Origin: Micromonospora sediminicola
GTDB taxonomy: Bacteria > Actinomycetota > Actinomycetes > Mycobacteriales > Micromonosporaceae
Assembly: GCF_900089585.1 (NCBI RefSeq)
Contig: NZ_FLRH01000003.1
Location: 4,044,501 to 4,108,500, forward strand
Length of the DNA: 64,000 bases
Direction of reading: 5' to 3'
Shown here: positions 1 through 13,120 of the stretch, one piece after another
Numbering within the stretch: position 1 is the stretch's first letter
How the letters are laid out: the number at the start of each line of letters is the position of its first letter
Program-made: the position numbers and the translations under genes
The notes under the pieces: generated by a model
Told to the model about the DNA's origin: nothing
What the model saw: the letters and a program-made list of their open reading frames with translations, nothing else
Database searches by the model: none

Positions 1-1943
1 AGGGAGAGGATGCCGGCGACGCAGGCGGCGGCGATCTCGCCCTGGGAGTGACCGATGACGGCGTCGGGCAGCACACCGGCCGCGCGCCACACGGCGGCGA
101 GGGCGACCCCGACGGCCCACAGCACCGGCTGCACCACCTCGACCCGGTCCAGCCAGGACTCGTCGTCGCCGGTCAGCACCGACACGAGGTCGACGTCCAG
201 GTGGGGGGCCAGCGCCGCCTGGCACTCGGCCAGCGTCGCGTCGAGGACCGGGCACCGGCCGACCAGACCGGCGGCCATCCGGGCGGACTGGGCGCCCTGA
301 CCGGGGAAGACGAACACCGGGCCGGCGCCGGCGGCGGTCGCCGTGCCGGTGACGAGGTTGCCCGCCGGCAGGCCGGCGGCGAGGGCGTCCAGGCCGGCCA
401 GCAGCTCGGCCGGCGCCGCGCCGACGACGGCGGCGCGCTGGTCGAGCGTGGCGCGGGTGGTCGCGAGGGACCAGGCCACCGCCGCCGGGTCGACGTCCGC
501 CCGGCCACGCAGGTGCGCGGCGAGCCGCGCGGCCTGGCCGGCGAGCGCGGCGCGGGTGCGACCGGAGACCGGCCAGACGGTGGGCGCGGCGGCGAGCAAC
601 CCGGGCCGGCGCGGCGCGGGCTCGGCGCTGTCGTCGGCGGCCGGCTCGGCGGGGGCCGGGCGGTACTCCTCGACGATGACGTGGGCATTGGTGCCGCTGA
701 CGCCGAACGAGGAGACGCCGCCCCGGCGGGGGCGGCCCAGCTCCGGCCACTGGCGGTTTTCGGTGATCAGCTCCACCGCGCCGGCGGACCAGTCCACGTG
801 CGGCGACGGCTCGTCCACGTGCAGCGTCGCCGGCAGCGTGCCGTGCCGCAGCGCCATCACCATCTTGACCAGCCCGGCGACGCCGGCGGCGCTCTGGGTG
901 TGGCCGATGTTCGACTTCACCGAGCCCAGCAGCAGCGGCCGGTCGGCGGGACGGTCCTGCCCGTACGTGGCGATGAGCGCCTGCGCCTCGATCGGGTCGC
1001 CGAGCGTGGTGCCGGTGCCGTGCGCCTCGACCAGGTCGACGTCGGCCGCGCCGAGCCGCGCGTTGGCCAGCGCGGCCCGGATCACCCGCTGCTGGGAGGG
1101 CCCGTTGGGGGCGGTGAGACCGTTGGAGGCGCCGTCCTGGTTCAGGGCGCTGCCCCGGATCACGGCGAGGATCGGGTGGCCGAGGCGTTCGGCGTCGGCG
1201 AGTCGTTCCACCACGACCACGCCGCCGCCCTCGCCCCAGCCGGTGCCGTCGGCGCCGGCCGCGAACGCCCGGCACCGCCCGTCGACGGACATGCCGCGCT
1301 GGCGGGAGAAGACCACGAAGACGCCGGGGGTGGCCATCACGGTGACGCCGCCGGCGACGGCCAGGTCGCACTCGCCGCGGCGCAGCGCCTGCCCGGCCAG
1401 GTGCAGTGCGACCAGGGAGGACGAGCAGGCGGTGTCGACGGTGACGGCGGGCCCGTTGAGGCCGAGGGTGAACGAGATCCGGCCGGAGGCGACGCTCGTG
1501 GTGTTGCCGGTGCCGAGGTACATGTCGACGCCGTCGGGCACGTGCGGCAGGCCCATGCCGTAGTTGGACGTGCTGAGGCCGACGAAGACGCCGGTCTGGC
1601 TGCCGCGCAGCGACAGCGGGTCGATGCCGGCGCGCTCGATCGCCTCCCACGAGGTCTCCAGCAGCAGCCGCTGCTGCGGGTCCATGGCGAGGGCCTCGCG
1701 GGGCGAGATGCCGAACAGGGCCGGGTCGAAGTCACCGGCGGCGTCGAGGAACCCGCCGACCCGGGTGTAGCTCTTGCCCGGCTTGTCCGGGTCGGGGTCG
1801 TAGAGCGCGTCGAGGTCCCAACCCCGGTCGTCGGGGAACTCGGTGAGCGCGTCCCGGCCGTCGGCGACCAGCTCCCACAGGTCCTCCGGGGACCGGACGC
1901 CGCCGGGGAACCGGCAGCTCATCGACACGATGGCGAGCGGTTC
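1..1943 (-). other. Module 13 (partial): KS13, AT13 (probably methylmalonyl)
   Basis: This is the visible part of module 13. The ketosynthase looks complete and is an extending KS (Cys206 in TACSSS, His in EAHGTGT, His in NIGHTQ). The AT is cut after its GHSQGE elbow. The reductive domains and ACP are not in the window, so the oxidation level this module sets is unknown. Confidence 0.9.
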
Positions 1944-2042
1944 GGTGTCCCGCGCCTCGACGGTCTGCAGCTTGCGCTTCGTGTCGTGCAGGTCGGCGGT
2001 CACCCGCTTGAGGAAGTACCGCAGCTTGTCGTCGTCGCTCAT
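1..2042 (-). CDS. PKS-6, type I modular polyketide synthase, 3' end outside window (docking-KS13-AT13...)
   Basis: The N-terminal 680 codons of a modular PKS are present; the gene runs off the left edge. It starts at ATG 2042-2040, preceded by an AGGGA-type ribosome site, 33 nt after the PKS-5 stop. Residues 1-33 are a charged docking helix beginning [20 protein letters not shown]. The KS follows (about 34-458) with active Cys206 in TACSSS and the EAHGTGT and NIGHTQ motifs. After the KS-AT linker the AT begins near residue 576 (FPGQGAQ), with nucleophile Ser666 in GHSQGE. That motif indicates methylmalonyl-CoA, but the second diagnostic motif (YASH or HAFH) lies outside the window. The AT resembles those of m10 and m12. 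The protein should take the chain from PKS-5; what follows the AT cannot be seen. Confidence 0.95.
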   Translation of the reverse strand, partial: MSDDDKLRYFLKRVTADLHDTKRKLQTVEARDTEPLAIVSMSCRFPGGVRSPEDLWELVADGRDALTEFPDDRGWDLDALYDPDPDKPGKSYTRVGGFLDAAGDFDPALFGISPREALAMDPQQRLLLETSWEAIERAGIDPLSLRGSQTGVFVGLSTSNYGMGLPHVPDGVDMYLGTGNTTSVASGRISFTLGLNGPAVTVDTACSSSLVALHLAGQALRRGECDLAVAGGVTVMATPGVFVVFSRQRGMSVDGRCRAFAAGADGTGWGEGGGVVVVERLADAERLGHPILAVIRGSALNQDGASNGLTAPNGPSQQRVIRAALANARLGAADVDLVEAHGTGTTLGDPIEAQALIATYGQDRPADRPLLLGSVKSNIGHTQSAAGVAGLVKMVMALRHGTLPATLHVDEPSPHVDWSAGAVELITENRQWPELGRPRRGGVSSFGVSGTNAHVIVEEYRPAPAEPAADDSAEPAPRRPGLLAAAPTVWPVSGRTRAALAGQAARLAAHLRGRADVDPAAVAWSLATTRATLDQRAAVVGAAPAELLAGLDALAAGLPAGNLVTGTATAAGAGPVFVFPGQGAQSARMAAGLVGRCPVLDATLAECQAALAPHLDVDLVSVLTGDDESWLDRVEVVQPVLWAVGVALAAVWRAAGVLPDAVIGHSQGEIAAACVAGILS

Positions 2043-2075
2043 CGCGTCCCTGCCTCGATCCGCGGTTCGGTCATG

Positions 2076-5000
2076 TCAGGAGATTCCAAACTCTTTGCTG
2101 ATGAAGTCGAAGATCTCGTCGTCGCTGGCCGCGTCGAGGTCGGGCCGGTCCGGTTCGGCGGCCGGGCCGGCGAGGTCGGTGGCCTTGGCGAGCAGGTCCC
2201 GCATCCGGGTGGTGAACCGGTCCCGGGTCTCCGGGTCGAGGGCGAGCGTGGTGAGCAGCGACTCCACCGCGTCGATGCCCTGGAACAGCGGCTGGGTGGA
2301 GGGGGCGGCGTCGGCGGCGATCTCGCCGGCCAGTTTCCCGGCCAGCGCCTGCGGCGTCGGGTAGTCGAAGACCAGCGTGGCGGGCAGCCGCAGCCCGGAC
2401 AGGGTGTTGAGCCGGTTGCGCAGGTCGACCGCGGTGAGCGAGTCGAAGCCCAGGTCGGTGAAGAGCCGGCCCGGGTCGACGGCCTCCGGTCCGGTGTGAC
2501 CGAGCACGGCGGCGACGTTGGCCCGGACCACGTCGAGGAGCACCCGGCGCCGCTCGTCGTCGGACAGGCCGGCGAGCCGCTGGGCGAGCGGCACGCCGCC
2601 GGTCGCGGCGGCGCCGGCGTCGACCGAGCGGCGCAGCGGCACCCGGACCAGGCCGCGCAGCAGCGGGGCGAGCGCGCCGGACTCGGCCTGCGCGCGCAGC
2701 GCCGCCACATCCAGGCGCATGGGTACGACGGCCGCCGCGTCCAGCCGCCAGGCCGCGTCGAACAGGTGCAGCGCCTGGTCGGTGGGGAGCCCGCCGGCGC
2801 CCTGCTCGGCCATCCGGCGCACGTCGGCGTCGGCGAGGTGACCGGTCATGCCGCTGGCCTGCTCCCACAGTCCCCAGGCGAGCGAGATGCCGGGCAGGCC
2901 CTGGGCCCGCCGGTGCGCGGCGAGCGCGTCGAGGAACGCGTTCGCGGCGCCGTAGTTGGCCTGACCGGCGCTGCCCAGCGTGCCGGCGGCCGAGGAGAAG
3001 AGCACGAACGCGCCGAGGTCCCGGCCGGCGGCGAGCCGGTGCAGGTGCCACGCCGCGTCGATCTTGGGTACGGCGACCGCGTCGACCCGGTCCGGGGTGA
3101 GCGACTCCAGCACGCCGTCGTCGAGCACGCCGGCGGCGTGCACCACGGCGGTGAGCGGATGCGCGGCGGGGATGCCGTCGAGCAGCGCGGCGAGCGCGTC
3201 GGGGTCGGCGGCGTCGCAGGCGGCGACCGTGACCTCGGTGCCGGCCTCGGCCAGCTCGGCGACCAGCTCGGCGACGCCGTCGGCGGTCGCGCCGCGCCGG
3301 CCGGCGAGCAGCAGGTGTCGCATCCCGTGGGTGGTGGCCAGGTGGCGGGCCAGCAGCCGGCCCAGCACGCCGGTGCCGCCGGTGACGAGCACCGTGCCGT
3401 CCGGGTCGACGCCGCCGGGCAGCGGTTCCAGTCCGGCCGGTACGCGGGCCAGGCGCGGCGCGCGTACCTGACCGGTGTGCACGGCGAGCTGCGGCTCTCC
3501 GGTGCCGATCGCGGCGGCGAGCAGCGCGGCGCTGGCCGGGTCGGCGTCCAGGTCGAGCAGGTGCAGGCGGCCGGGGTGTTCGACCTGGGCGGTGCGGATC
3601 AGCCCCCAGACGGGGGCCTGCCGCAGGTTGACCTCGGCCTGCTCCCCGGTGGCCACCGCGTCGCGGGTGACCAGGACGAGTCGGGTGTCGCCGAACCGGT
3701 CGTCGGCGAGCCATGCCCGCACCAGGTCCAGCACGCGGTGGGTGGTGGCGCGGGCCTGTGCGGCCAGCTCGGCGCCGGTGCCGTCGCCGAGCGCGGCGAC
3801 CGGCACGACGACCACCTCGGGGACGGCCTCGCCGCCGGTGAGCAGGTCGGCGAAGGACTCGGGGGCGAGGTCGGTGCGGGTCCGGGCGCCGGCCGCCTCC
3901 CCGGCGGCGCTGAGCGCGAGGTCGTCGCCGAGGACCACCCAGCGGCCGGCGGCGGGCGCCGGCCCGGCGGGCACGGCCAGCGCCGGCCAGTCCAGCCGGA
4001 ACAGCGACTCGTGCCGGCCGGAGCGGGCGGCGCCGAGCGCATCCCCGGTGACCCGGCGCATGATCAGCGATTCGGCGTGCAGGACCGGCGCGCCGGTGGC
4101 GTCGGCGACCTGGAAGGTGACGCCGACGTCGCCGGCGGCGGCGACGCGGACCCGTAGCGCGGTGGCGCCGGCGGCGAGCAGCGTGACGCCGGTCCAGGCG
4201 AACGGCAGGCGGGGGACGGTGGCGTCGGCGCCGTCGCCCATCCGGCCGAGGAAGCCGCCGATGGACATGGCCTGGAGCGCGCCGTCGAGCAGCGCCGGGT
4301 GGATGCCGAACCGGCCGGCCTCGGCGTGGTGGTCGGCGGGGAGCGCCACCTCGGCGAACACCTCGTCGCCGCGGGTCCAGGCGGCGCGCAGGCCCCGGAA
4401 GGCCGGCCCGTAGCCGAACACTGTCGACTCGATGCCGGCGTAGAACGCGTCGGAGTCGACCTCGGTGGCGCCGGGCGGTGGCCACACGCCGAGGTCGAAC
4501 GCGGGCGCGACGGCGGCGCTCGGGGCGAGCTGGCCGGTGGCGTGGCAGGTCCAGGCCACGTCGGCGAGGATCTCGTCGGACCCGTCCCGGTAGGGGCGGG
4601 AGTGCAGTTGCACCGGTCGGCGGCCGGCGTCGTCGCGGTCGCCGACGGTGAGCTGGATCTGCAGCGAGCCCAGTTCGGGCAGCACGAGCGGGGCGAGCAG
4701 GGTGAGTTCCTCGACCACCGGCGCGCCGGCCTGCTCGCCGGCGTGGGCGGCCAGTTCGACGAAGGCGGTTCCGGGCAGCAGGATCGCGTCCATCACCCGG
4801 TGCTCACCGAGCCACGGGTGGGTACGCACGGACAGCCGGCCGGTGAAGACCATCCGCTCGCTGTCGGGGAACGTGACGGCGGCGCTGAGCAGCGGGTGTC
4901 CGGCGTCCTGGAGGCCGGCGGAGGCGACGTCCTGCGCCCGGTGCGCGGGCGGGTCGAGCCAGAACCGGTGCTGCTCGAAGGCGTAGGTGGGCAGGTCGAC

Positions 5001-8000
5001 GGTGGTCGTCTCGGGCAGGACGCGGGTGAGGTCGACGGGCAGGCCGACGGTGTGCGCGGTGGCCAGGTTGGTCAGCAGCCGGGTCGGGTCGTCGTCACCC
5101 CGACGCAGCGTCGACAACACGTGCCCGGTGGTGGCGGTGTCGTCGAGGATCGCGGTGACCGGCATCGCCAGCACCGGATGCGGACTGATCTCCACGAACG
5201 TGCTGTGCCCCGCGCCGACCGCGGTCCGCACCGCCGCGTCGAACCGGACGGTCCGCCGCAGGTTGTCGTACCAGTAGTCCGCCGTCATGCTCGCCGGATC
5301 CACCCAGTCCCCGGTCAACGTCGACACCAGACGCGTGTGACCGGCCTGCGGGGCGACGTCGGCCAGGTCGCCGCGCAGTTGCTGGGCGACCTCCTCCACG
5401 GCGGCGGAGTGCGAGGCGTAGTCCACCGGAATCAACCGCGCCCGCACCTCCTCGGCCTGACAGGCTTCGACGAAGTCGGTCACGGCCTGCGGCGGACCGG
5501 ACACCACCACCGTCGACGGACCGTTCACCGCCGCGATCCCGACACCCGCGAAGCGGTTGTCGGCGGCACCGGAGCCGGCGGAGTCGGCCGTGGACCCGTC
5601 GACGCCGCCGGCCGTCCCGGCGGCGACACCGAGGCGGGCGGTCACCTCGTCGGCGGGCAGGTCGACCGACGCCATCGTCCCGGTCCCCCGCAGCGCGACG
5701 AGCGCCCGCGACCGCAACGCCACCGTCTTCGCCGCGTCCTCCAGGGACAGAATCCCGGCCACACACGCCGCGCCGATCTCCCCCTGCGAGTGACCGATCA
5801 CCGCCTGCGGGCTCACACCGACGTGCCGCCACACCGCCGCGAGGGCGACGCCGACGGCCCACAGCACCGGCTGCACCACCTCGACCCGGTCCAACCACGA
5901 CTCGTCGTCCCCGGTCAACACCGACACCAGATCCACGTCCAGATACGGCGCCAACGCCGCCTGACACTCGGACAGCGCCGCGTCGAACACCGGTGTCCGA
6001 CCCACCAGACCCGCCGCCATCCGCGCCGACTGGGCACCCTGCCCCGGGAACACGAACACCGGACCGGTGGTGGCGGACGCGGTGCCGGTGACCAGGTGCG
6101 GTGACGGCGACCCGTCGGCCAGCGCGTCCAGGCCGGACAGCAGGTCCTCGACCGAGGACCCGACCACCGCGCCCCGGTGGTCGAACGCCGACCGGGTGGC
6201 CACCAGGGACCACGCCACGGCGGCCGGGTCCAGCTCGCCGCGCGACCGGACGAATCCGGCCAGGCGGGCGGCCTGCCCGGCCAGCGCGGCACGCGAACGC
6301 GCGGACACCGGCCACACCGTCGCGGCGGCGTCCAGCAGGCCGGCGGCGGTCGGGGCCGCGGCGGCGGGCTCGTCGCCCTGTTCGACGATGACGTGGGCGT
6401 TGGTGCCGGAGATGCCGAACGACGACACGGCGGCCCGACGCGGGCGCGACGCCGACGGCCACGGGCGCGCCTCGGTGACCAGCTCGACCGCCCCGGCGTC
6501 CCAGTCGATGTGCGGGGACGGTGCGTCCACGTGCAGCGTGCGCGGGACGGTGCCGTGCCGCATGGCCTGCACCATCTTGATCACGCCGGCGACGCCGGCG
6601 GCGGCCTGGGCGTGCCCGATGTTCGACTTGATCGAGCCGAGCAGCAGCGGCCGGTCCGCCGGCCGGTCCTGCCCGTACGTGGCGAGCAGCGCCTGCGCCT
6701 CGATCGGGTCGCCCAGCGTGGTGCCGGTGCCGTGCGCCTCCACCACGTCCACGTCGGCCGGGCCGAGCCGCGCGGCGGCCAGTGCCGCCCGGATGACCCG
6801 CTGCTGCGACGGACCGTTGGGGGCGGTGAGCCCGTTGGACGCGCCGTCGGAGTTGACCGCGCTGCCGCGGACCACGGCGAGCACGTGGCGGCCCTGCCGG
6901 CGGGCGTCGGACAGGCGCTGCACGAGCAGCAGGCCGACGCCCTCGGACCAGCCGGTGCCGTCGGCGGCGGCGGCGAACGACTTGCACCGGCCGTCGGCGG
7001 CCAGGCCGCGCTGCCGGGAGAACTCGACGAACGCGGTGGGGGTGGCCATCACGATGACGCCGCCCGCGAGAGCCAGGTCGCACTCGCCCCGGCGCAGCGC
7101 CTGCCCGGCCCAGTGCAGCGCGACGAGGGAGGAGGAGCAGGCCGTGTCGAGCGACACCGCCGGGCCTTCCAGACCGTACGTGTAGGCGACCCGGCCGGAG
7201 ATGACGCTGCTGGTCATGCCGGTGAGCGCGTATCCGGAGGTTTCCTCCGGGGCGAAGGCGAGCAGCGAGCCGTAGTCCTGACCGCTGGTGCCGACGAACA
7301 CGCCGGTGCTGCTGCCGCGTACCCCCGTCGGGTCGATGCCGGCGGACTCGAACGTCTCCCAGGTGGTTTCCAGCAGCAGCCGCTGCTGCGGGTCCATGGC
7401 GAGCGCCTCGCGCGGGCTGATGCCGAAGAAGCCGGGGTCGAAGCGGTCGACGTCGGCGAGGAAGCCGCCGCCCCGGGCGTAGAACGTGCCGGTGGCGTCC
7501 GGGTCGGGGCTGTACAGCGTGTCCAGGTCCCAGCCCCGGTCGCCGGGCAGGTCGGTGACGGCGTCGACCCCGTCGGCGACCAGCCGCCACAGGTCGTCGG
7601 GGTTGGCCACACCGCCGGGCAGCCGGCAGGCCATCCCGATGATGGCCAGCGGTTCGTCGTCGGCGACGGCGACCGGCGCGGCGGCCGGCCGGGCCGGGAC
7701 GGGGGTGCCGGCGATCTCGGTGTCCAGGTGCGCGGCGAGGTCGTGCGGGCTCGGGTGGTCGAAGACGAGCGTGGCGGGCAGCCGCAGTCCGAACGCGTTG
7801 CCGAGCCGGTTGCGCATCTCGACGGCGGTGAGCGAGTCGAAGCCGAGGTCGCTGAACGCCCGGCGCGGGTCGACGGCGGCCGGGTCGGGGTAGCCGAGCA
7901 CGGCGGCGGCCTGCCCCCGGACGATCTCCACCAGCGCGGTGCGGCGGTCGGTGTCGCCGAGCGCGGCGAGCTGGTGCACCAGGGACGCGCCGGTGGCCGG

Positions 8001-11000
8001 CGCGGCGGCGCCCCGGGTGACCCGGATCAGCGCCCGGTACAGCGGCGGGACGGCGCCGGCGAACTGGGCCCGCATGGCGGCCAGGTCGAGGCGGGCCGGC
8101 ACCAACGCGGCGGCCGGGACGCGGCAGGCGGCGTCGAAGAGCGCGAGGCCCTCCTCCGCCTCCATCGCGGCCACGCCGGAGCGGGAGATCCGGTTGAGGT
8201 GGACGTCGTCCAGCTCGGTGGTCATGCCGCTGCGGTCGGCCCAGAGGCCCCAGGCCAGGGTGAGCGCGGCCAGTCCCCGGGCGCGGCGGTGGTGGGCGAG
8301 CCCGTCGAGGAACGCGTTCGCGGCGGCGTAGTTGCCCTGGCCCGGGCCGCCGGCGGTGGCGGCGAGCGAGGAGTACGACACGAACGCGGTGAGGTCGAGG
8401 TCGGCGGTCAGCTCGTGCAGGTGCCAGGCGGCGTCGACCTTCGGGCGCAGCACCCCGTCGACGCGGTCCGGGGTGAGCGAGGAGATGACGCCGTCGTCGC
8501 GTACCCCGGCGGCGTGGACCACGGCGGTGAGCGGGTGGTCGGCGGGGAGGTCGGCGAGCAGGGCGGCGACCGCGTCCCGGTCGGCGACGTCGCAGGCGGC
8601 GACCGTGACGGTGGCGCCGAGCGCGGTCAGCTCGGCGCACAGCTCACCGATGCCGGCGGCGTCCCGGCCGCGCCGGCTGGTGAGCAGCAGGTGCCGCACG
8701 CCGTGGCGGGTCACCAGGTGCCGGCTCATCAGCTGGCCGAGCGTGCCGGTGGCGCCGGTGACCAGCACCGTCCCGTCGGCGTCGAACGGCGTGCCGGTCG
8801 GGTCGACGGGCGCGGGCACCCGGGCCAGCCGGGCGCCGGAGGCGACGCCGGCCCGGACGACGACCTGCGGTTCGTCGGTGTCCAGCGCCGGCACGAGCGC
8901 GGCGGCCGCGCCGGCCGGGTCGTCGGTGTCGACGAGCACGAAGCGGCCGGGGTTCTCCGACTGGGCGGAGCGCAGCAGGCCGATGACGGCGGCGCCGGCC
9001 AGGTCGGTGAGGTCGGCGTCGGCGTCGGTGGCGACCGCGCCGCGGGTGAGCACGACCAGGCGGGTCGCGTCGTAGCGGTCGTCGGCGAGGAACCGTTGCA
9101 GCAGGTCGAGCGCCTGGTGGGTCACCTCGGCGACCCACCGGGGCACGTCGCGCCCGCCGGGCGGGTCGAGGAAGGGCGCGACCAGCACGCCGGGCGCGTC
9201 GGCGCCCTCGTCCAGCGCGGTGGTCAGGGCCGCGAGACCGGGGTACGCGGTGACGGCGGTCCCGGTGGCGGCGACCGCGTCGGCGAGCGCGCTGTCGGTG
9301 TCGAGGACCGCCCAGGCGGCGGTCGACGGCGCGGCGGGCAGGGCGAGCGGCGTCCAGTCCACCCGGTACAGCGACTCGGGCCCGCCGCCGCCGGCGCTGC
9401 GGAGCTGGTCGGCGGTGACCGGGCGCAGCACGAGCGAGCCCACCGAGGCGATCGGGGCGCCGGTGACGTCGGCGAGGAGCAGGGAGACGCTGTCGGCGCC
9501 GGTGTGCCGCACCCGCACCCGGGCGGCGGCGGCCCCGGCGGCGTGCAGCGCGATGTCGTTCCAGGAGAACGGCAGCCGGCCGTGGCCGGGGGGCAGGCCG
9601 GGACCGGTGGGGTCGCCGGCGGCGCTGGTGAGGCCGAGCGTGTGCAGGGCGGCGTCGAGCAGTGCCGGGTGCACGCCGTACCCGCCGGCCTCGCCGGCCG
9701 GCGTCTCGGGCAGCGCCAGGTCGGCGAAGAGGTCGTCGCCGCGCCGCCAGGCGGTACGCAGCGCGATGAAGGACGGGCCGTAGTCGTAGCCCTGGGCGGC
9801 GAGGTGCGGGTAGAGCTGGTCGGTGGGCACCTCGGTGGCGTCCGGCGGCGGCCAGGCGGCCAGGTCGGACCAGCCGGGCACGCCCGGTCTGGCCGGGCGG
9901 TCGGCGAGGACGCCGCTGGCGTTGCGGGTCCAGGCCCGGTGGTCGCCATCGGCGGGGTCCCGGTCGGCGTGCTCGTCGTCGACGGTCGAATGCAGGGAGA
10001 CGGACCGGCAGCCGGTCTCGTCGGCCGGGCCGATCCAGAGCTGGATGTCCACGCCGCCGGTCTCGGGCAGGATCAGCGGCGCCTCGAGGGTCAGCTCGCG
10101 GACGTGGTCGGCGCCGACGTGCGCGCCGGCCTGGAGGGCGAGTTCGACGAAGCCGGTGCCGGGCAGCAGCACGGTGTCGAAGACGACGTGGTCGGCGATC
10201 CACGGGTGGGTGCGCCTCGACAGCCGGCCGGTGAACAGGAAACCCTCGGCGTGGGCGACGCCGACGGCGGCGCCGAGCAGGGGGTGGCGGGCGGGCCGCA
10301 GACCGACGGCGGTGACGTCGCCGGTCCAGCCGCCGCCGGCCTCCGGCCAGTAGCGCTGGTGCTGGAACGCGTAGGTGGGCAGGTCGACCCGGGTGGCGCC
10401 GGTGCCGGTGAACCACGGCGACCAGTCGACGGGGACGCCGTGCGCGTGCAGCTCGGCCAGGCCGGCCAGCAGCGCGGCGGTCTCGTCCCGGTCGCGGCGT
10501 TGGACGGCCACGGCGAGCACGGCGTCGTCAGCGGGCAGGATCTCGGCGGTGAGCGCGGTGAGCACGCTCTGCGGGCCGATCTCCAGGAACGTGTCCACCC
10601 CGGCGTCGCGCAGGGCGGTGATCCCGTCGGCGTACCGGACCGCCTCGCGGACGTGCCGCACCCAGTAGTCGACGGTGGTCAGTTCCGCCGGGTCCGCGAC
10701 CGCACCGGTCACGTTGGACACGACCGGGAGGGTCGGCGCGGCGAACGTCAACCCGTCCAGGACGGTGCGGAAGTCGGCGAGCATCGGTTCCATCAGCGGG
10801 CTGTGGAACGCGTGCGACACGGTGAGCCGGCGGACCCGGACGCCCCGGTCGCGCCAGGTGTGCTCCAGCGCGGTCAGCGCGTCGACCGGGCCGGAGACCA
10901 CGACCGACGCCGGGCCGTTGACCGCCGCGATCCCCACGTCCGTCCGGTCCGCGATCGACGCGGCCACCTCGGGCTCCGGCGCGGCGACCGCGAGCATCCC

Positions 11001-13076
11001 GCCGCCGTCGGGAAGCGCCTGCATCAGCCGGCCTCGGGCCGCGACCAGCGCGGCGGCGTCCGGCAGCGACAGTACCCCGGCGACGTGCGCGGCGGTGATC
11101 TCACCGATCGAGTGCCCGGCCACGAGGTCCGGGGTCACCCCGAACGACTCGACCAGGCGGAACAGGGCCACCTCGACCGCGAACAGGCCGGCCTGGGTGA
11201 ACTCGGTGCGGTCCAGCAGGTCGTCGTCGCCGAACAGCACCGGCTTCAGCGGTCGCGGCAGCATCGGGTCGAGGTGACCGCACACCTCGTCGAGCGCGGC
11301 GGCGAACACCGGGAACGCCGCGTACAGGTCCCGGCCCATGCCGGGGCGTTGCGCGCCCTGACCGGAGAAGAGCACGGCGACGCCCTGCCGGTCGGTGGCA
11401 TGCCCGGTCACGGTGCCGGCCTGCGGCGTGCCGGCGGCGAGTGCGCGCAGCGCGGCCAGCAGGTCGTCCCGGCCGGTCGCGGGGAGCACGGCCCGCCGGT
11501 CGAGCGCGGCCCGGGCGGTGACCGACGAGAAGGCCACGTCGGGCGCGGTGAGGTCGGGGTCGGCGGCGATCCGGTCGGCCCACCGCCCGGCCTGGGCGGC
11601 CAGCGCGGCGTCGTCGCGGGCGGAGACCACCACCGGTACGACCGGTCGGATGGCTGCCGGCGCGGCGTCGGCCGGGGCGGGTTCGTCCGGCGGGGCCTGT
11701 TCGAGGATGGTGTGGGCGTTGGTGCCGGAGACGCCGAACGAGGAGATCGCCGAGCGGCGCGGCCGGTCCACCGCCGGCCATGCGGTGGCCTCGGTGACCA
11801 GCGTGACCGCGCCGGCGTCCCAGTCGACCTGCGAGGTCGGCGCGTCCACGTGCAGCGTGGGCGGCACCACGCCGTGCGCCATCGCCTGCACCATCTTGAT
11901 CACGCCGGCGACGCCGGCGGCGGCCTGGGTGTGCCCGAGGTTCGACTTGACCGAGCCGAGCAGCAGCGGCGCCGCGTCGCCCCGGTCCTGCCCGTACGTG
12001 GCCAGCAGCGCCTGCGCCTCGATCGGGTCGCCGAGCCGGGTGCCGGTGCCGTGCGCCTCCACCACGTCCACGCCGCCGGCGGCGAGGCCGGCGTTCGACA
12101 GTGCCTGCTGGATCACCCGCTGCTGGGCCGGCCCGTTCGGGGCGCTGAGCCCGTTCGACGCGCCGTCCTGATTGACCGCGCTGCCGCGCAGCACGGCGAG
12201 GATCCGGCGGCCGTTGCGGCGGGCGTCGCTCAGGCGTTCCAGCAGCAGCACGCCGACGCCCTCGGACCAGCCGGTGCCGTCGGCGGCCTCGGCGAACGCC
12301 TTGCACCGCCCGTCGGCGGCCAGGCCGCCCTGCCGGGAGAACTCGACGAACGCGCCGGGGGTGCACATGGCGGTGACGCCGGCGACGACGGCGAGCGTGC
12401 ACTCCCGCTGCCGCAGCGCCTGCCCGGCCAGGTGCATCGCGACCAGCGACGAGGAGCAGGCGGTGTCGACGGTGACCGCCGGCCCTTCCAGGCCGAACGT
12501 GTAGGCGAGCCGGCCGGACACCACGCTGCCGGCGTTGCCGGTCATCAGGTGCCCCTCGAGGCCCTGCGCGGCGGCGCTCATCAGCACGGTGCCGTAGTCC
12601 TGCCCGGTGCTGCCGGCGAAGACGCCGGTGCGGCTGCCGCGCAGCGTGTGCGGGTCGATGCCGGCCCGCTCGAAGACCTCCCAGGTGGTCTCCAGCAGCC
12701 ACCGCTGCTGCGGGTCCATCGCCAGCGCCTCGCGGGGCGAGATGGCGAAGAACCCCGGGTCGAACTCGGCGAGGCCGGTGACGAAGCCGCCCCGGCGCGC
12801 GTACGAGGTGCCGTTCTGCTCCGGGTCGCCGTCGTGCAGCGCGCCGAGGTCCCAGCCCCGGTCGGTGGGGAACTCGGTGAGCACGTCCCGGCCGGCGGCG
12901 ACCACCTCCCACAGCCGCTCCGGGGTGTCGATCCCACCGGGGAAGCGGCAGCTCATGCCGACGATGGCGACCGGTTCCTGCTCACCGGCCTCCACCTCGC
13001 GCAGCCGCTGCCGCACCTGGTGCAGGTCGGCGGTGACCCGCTTCAGGTAGTCGAGAAGCTTCGCCTCGTCAGCCAT
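2076..13076 (-). CDS. PKS-5, bimodular type I polyketide synthase (modules 11-12)
   Basis: A protein of 3666 residues. The chosen start is ATG 13076-13074 ([20 protein letters not shown]), because this is where the conserved docking helix begins and an AGGGGA site lies upstream. A GTG at 13112 would only add a 12-residue non-conserved tail. Domain order: docking 1-33, KS11 34-458, AT11 about 563-860, DH11 920-1220, KR11 up to about 1620, ACP11 (Ser1748), KS12 from 1808, AT12 2340-2650, DH12 2715-3000, KR12 up to about 3410, ACP12 (Ser3546), C-terminal docking tail ending [11 protein letters not shown]. Both modules are DH-KR, so consecutive alkenes, a diene, are predicted: one unbranched, one with a methyl branch. 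The gene lies 44 nt after PKS-4 and 33 nt before PKS-6, consistent with one transcript. Family assignment is certain; stereochemistry is inferred from motifs. Confidence 0.98.
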   Translation of the reverse strand: MADEAKLLDYLKRVTADLHQVRQRLREVEAGEQEPVAIVGMSCRFPGGIDTPERLWEVVAAGRDVLTEFPTDRGWDLGALHDGDPEQNGTSYARRGGFVTGLAEFDPGFFAISPREALAMDPQQRWLLETTWEVFERAGIDPHTLRGSRTGVFAGSTGQDYGTVLMSAAAQGLEGHLMTGNAGSVVSGRLAYTFGLEGPAVTVDTACSSSLVAMHLAGQALRQRECTLAVVAGVTAMCTPGAFVEFSRQGGLAADGRCKAFAEAADGTGWSEGVGVLLLERLSDARRNGRRILAVLRGSAVNQDGASNGLSAPNGPAQQRVIQQALSNAGLAAGGVDVVEAHGTGTRLGDPIEAQALLATYGQDRGDAAPLLLGSVKSNLGHTQAAAGVAGVIKMVQAMAHGVVPPTLHVDAPTSQVDWDAGAVTLVTEATAWPAVDRPRRSAISSFGVSGTNAHTILEQAPPDEPAPADAAPAAIRPVVPVVVSARDDAALAAQAGRWADRIAADPDLTAPDVAFSSVTARAALDRRAVLPATGRDDLLAALRALAAGTPQAGTVTGHATDRQGVAVLFSGQGAQRPGMGRDLYAAFPVFAAALDEVCGHLDPMLPRPLKPVLFGDDDLLDRTEFTQAGLFAVEVALFRLVESFGVTPDLVAGHSIGEITAAHVAGVLSLPDAAALVAARGRLMQALPDGGGMLAVAAPEPEVAASIADRTDVGIAAVNGPASVVVSGPVDALTALEHTWRDRGVRVRRLTVSHAFHSPLMEPMLADFRTVLDGLTFAAPTLPVVSNVTGAVADPAELTTVDYWVRHVREAVRYADGITALRDAGVDTFLEIGPQSVLTALTAEILPADDAVLAVAVQRRDRDETAALLAGLAELHAHGVPVDWSPWFTGTGATRVDLPTYAFQHQRYWPEAGGGWTGDVTAVGLRPARHPLLGAAVGVAHAEGFLFTGRLSRRTHPWIADHVVFDTVLLPGTGFVELALQAGAHVGADHVRELTLEAPLILPETGGVDIQLWIGPADETGCRSVSLHSTVDDEHADRDPADGDHRAWTRNASGVLADRPARPGVPGWSDLAAWPPPDATEVPTDQLYPHLAAQGYDYGPSFIALRTAWRRGDDLFADLALPETPAGEAGGYGVHPALLDAALHTLGLTSAAGDPTGPGLPPGHGRLPFSWNDIALHAAGAAAARVRVRHTGADSVSLLLADVTGAPIASVGSLVLRPVTADQLRSAGGGGPESLYRVDWTPLALPAAPSTAAWAVLDTDSALADAVAATGTAVTAYPGLAALTTALDEGADAPGVLVAPFLDPPGGRDVPRWVAEVTHQALDLLQRFLADDRYDATRLVVLTRGAVATDADADLTDLAGAAVIGLLRSAQSENPGRFVLVDTDDPAGAAAALVPALDTDEPQVVVRAGVASGARLARVPAPVDPTGTPFDADGTVLVTGATGTLGQLMSRHLVTRHGVRHLLLTSRRGRDAAGIGELCAELTALGATVTVAACDVADRDAVAALLADLPADHPLTAVVHAAGVRDDGVISSLTPDRVDGVLRPKVDAAWHLHELTADLDLTAFVSYSSLAATAGGPGQGNYAAANAFLDGLAHHRRARGLAALTLAWGLWADRSGMTTELDDVHLNRISRSGVAAMEAEEGLALFDAACRVPAAALVPARLDLAAMRAQFAGAVPPLYRALIRVTRGAAAPATGASLVHQLAALGDTDRRTALVEIVRGQAAAVLGYPDPAAVDPRRAFSDLGFDSLTAVEMRNRLGNAFGLRLPATLVFDHPSPHDLAAHLDTEIAGTPVPARPAAAPVAVADDEPLAIIGMACRLPGGVANPDDLWRLVADGVDAVTDLPGDRGWDLDTLYSPDPDATGTFYARGGGFLADVDRFDPGFFGISPREALAMDPQQRLLLETTWETFESAGIDPTGVRGSSTGVFVGTSGQDYGSLLAFAPEETSGYALTGMTSSVISGRVAYTYGLEGPAVSLDTACSSSLVALHWAGQALRRGECDLALAGGVIVMATPTAFVEFSRQRGLAADGRCKSFAAAADGTGWSEGVGLLLVQRLSDARRQGRHVLAVVRGSAVNSDGASNGLTAPNGPSQQRVIRAALAAARLGPADVDVVEAHGTGTTLGDPIEAQALLATYGQDRPADRPLLLGSIKSNIGHAQAAAGVAGVIKMVQAMRHGTVPRTLHVDAPSPHIDWDAGAVELVTEARPWPSASRPRRAAVSSFGISGTNAHVIVEQGDEPAAAAPTAAGLLDAAATVWPVSARSRAALAGQAARLAGFVRSRGELDPAAVAWSLVATRSAFDHRGAVVGSSVEDLLSGLDALADGSPSPHLVTGTASATTGPVFVFPGQGAQSARMAAGLVGRTPVFDAALSECQAALAPYLDVDLVSVLTGDDESWLDRVEVVQPVLWAVGVALAAVWRHVGVSPQAVIGHSQGEIGAACVAGILSLEDAAKTVALRSRALVALRGTGTMASVDLPADEVTARLGVAAGTAGGVDGSTADSAGSGAADNRFAGVGIAAVNGPSTVVVSGPPQAVTDFVEACQAEEVRARLIPVDYASHSAAVEEVAQQLRGDLADVAPQAGHTRLVSTLTGDWVDPASMTADYWYDNLRRTVRFDAAVRTAVGAGHSTFVEISPHPVLAMPVTAILDDTATTGHVLSTLRRGDDDPTRLLTNLATAHTVGLPVDLTRVLPETTTVDLPTYAFEQHRFWLDPPAHRAQDVASAGLQDAGHPLLSAAVTFPDSERMVFTGRLSVRTHPWLGEHRVMDAILLPGTAFVELAAHAGEQAGAPVVEELTLLAPLVLPELGSLQIQLTVGDRDDAGRRPVQLHSRPYRDGSDEILADVAWTCHATGQLAPSAAVAPAFDLGVWPPPGATEVDSDAFYAGIESTVFGYGPAFRGLRAAWTRGDEVFAEVALPADHHAEAGRFGIHPALLDGALQAMSIGGFLGRMGDGADATVPRLPFAWTGVTLLAAGATALRVRVAAAGDVGVTFQVADATGAPVLHAESLIMRRVTGDALGAARSGRHESLFRLDWPALAVPAGPAPAAGRWVVLGDDLALSAAGEAAGARTRTDLAPESFADLLTGGEAVPEVVVVPVAALGDGTGAELAAQARATTHRVLDLVRAWLADDRFGDTRLVLVTRDAVATGEQAEVNLRQAPVWGLIRTAQVEHPGRLHLLDLDADPASAALLAAAIGTGEPQLAVHTGQVRAPRLARVPAGLEPLPGGVDPDGTVLVTGGTGVLGRLLARHLATTHGMRHLLLAGRRGATADGVAELVAELAEAGTEVTVAACDAADPDALAALLDGIPAAHPLTAVVHAAGVLDDGVLESLTPDRVDAVAVPKIDAAWHLHRLAAGRDLGAFVLFSSAAGTLGSAGQANYGAANAFLDALAAHRRAQGLPGISLAWGLWEQASGMTGHLADADVRRMAEQGAGGLPTDQALHLFDAAWRLDAAAVVPMRLDVAALRAQAESGALAPLLRGLVRVPLRRSVDAGAAATGGVPLAQRLAGLSDDERRRVLLDVVRANVAAVLGHTGPEAVDPGRLFTDLGFDSLTAVDLRNRLNTLSGLRLPATLVFDYPTPQALAGKLAGEIAADAAPSTQPLFQGIDAVESLLTTLALDPETRDRFTTRMRDLLAKATDLAGPAAEPDRPDLDAASDDEIFDFISKEFGIS
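2337..7655 (-). other. Module 12: KS-AT(methylmalonyl)-DH-KR(B-type)-ACP
   Basis: KS Cys1980 lies in TACSSS. The AT has GHSQGE (Ser2430) and YASHS (about 2553), the methylmalonyl pair, plus a 25-30 residue Gly/Ala/Ser-rich insertion before the [12 protein letters not shown] segment. The DH has [10 protein letters not shown] (His2759) and Asp2931 in [10 protein letters not shown]. The KR has LDD (B-type), catalytic Ser in FSSAAG and Tyr3375. ACP Ser3546 is in [11 protein letters not shown] trisubstituted alkene is predicted, conjugated with the one from module 11. Confidence 0.93.
4981..6060. repeat. AT12 copy of a near-identical direct repeat of about 1.1 kb (partner 15303-16385)
   Basis: This encodes the AT of module 12 and matches the AT of module 10 over long runs. 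The copies differ most in the Gly/Ala-rich insertion at 5548-5636. The start of the AT of module 13 (1-340) is a more distant relative. Confidence 0.85.
7728..12977 (-). other. Module 11: KS-AT(malonyl)-DH-KR(B-type)-ACP
   Basis: KS Cys207 lies in TACSSS. The AT has GHSIGE (Ser656) and HAFHS, the malonyl pair. The DH has [10 protein letters not shown] (His963), with Asp at the usual Gly position of HxxxGxxxxP, and Asp1141 in [10 protein letters not shown]. The KR has RDD in place of the B-type LDD, catalytic Ser 13 residues before Tyr1583, and Asn four residues after that Tyr. ACP pantetheine Ser1748 is in [10 protein letters not shown]. All catalytic residues are present, so an unbranched trans alkene is the expected outcome. 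The KS also has an unusual stretch, [11 protein letters not shown], where neighbours read [11 protein letters not shown]. Confidence 0.93.
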
Positions 13077-13120
13077 GGTCCGCCCATCCCCTGTGTCGAC
13101 CCGAACCGGCACCGGTCACG

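Noticed and set aside
2071-4485. A second minus-strand frame of 804 codons inside PKS-5
   Set aside because: Arg/Pro-rich translation in another frame of module 12. The PKS frame is continuous through it, so it is not a frameshifted gene.
13077-13112. GTG start at 13112 for PKS-5
   Set aside because: It would place a 12-residue non-conserved extension before the docking helix and cover the ribosome site. ATG at 13076 aligns with the other PKS starts.
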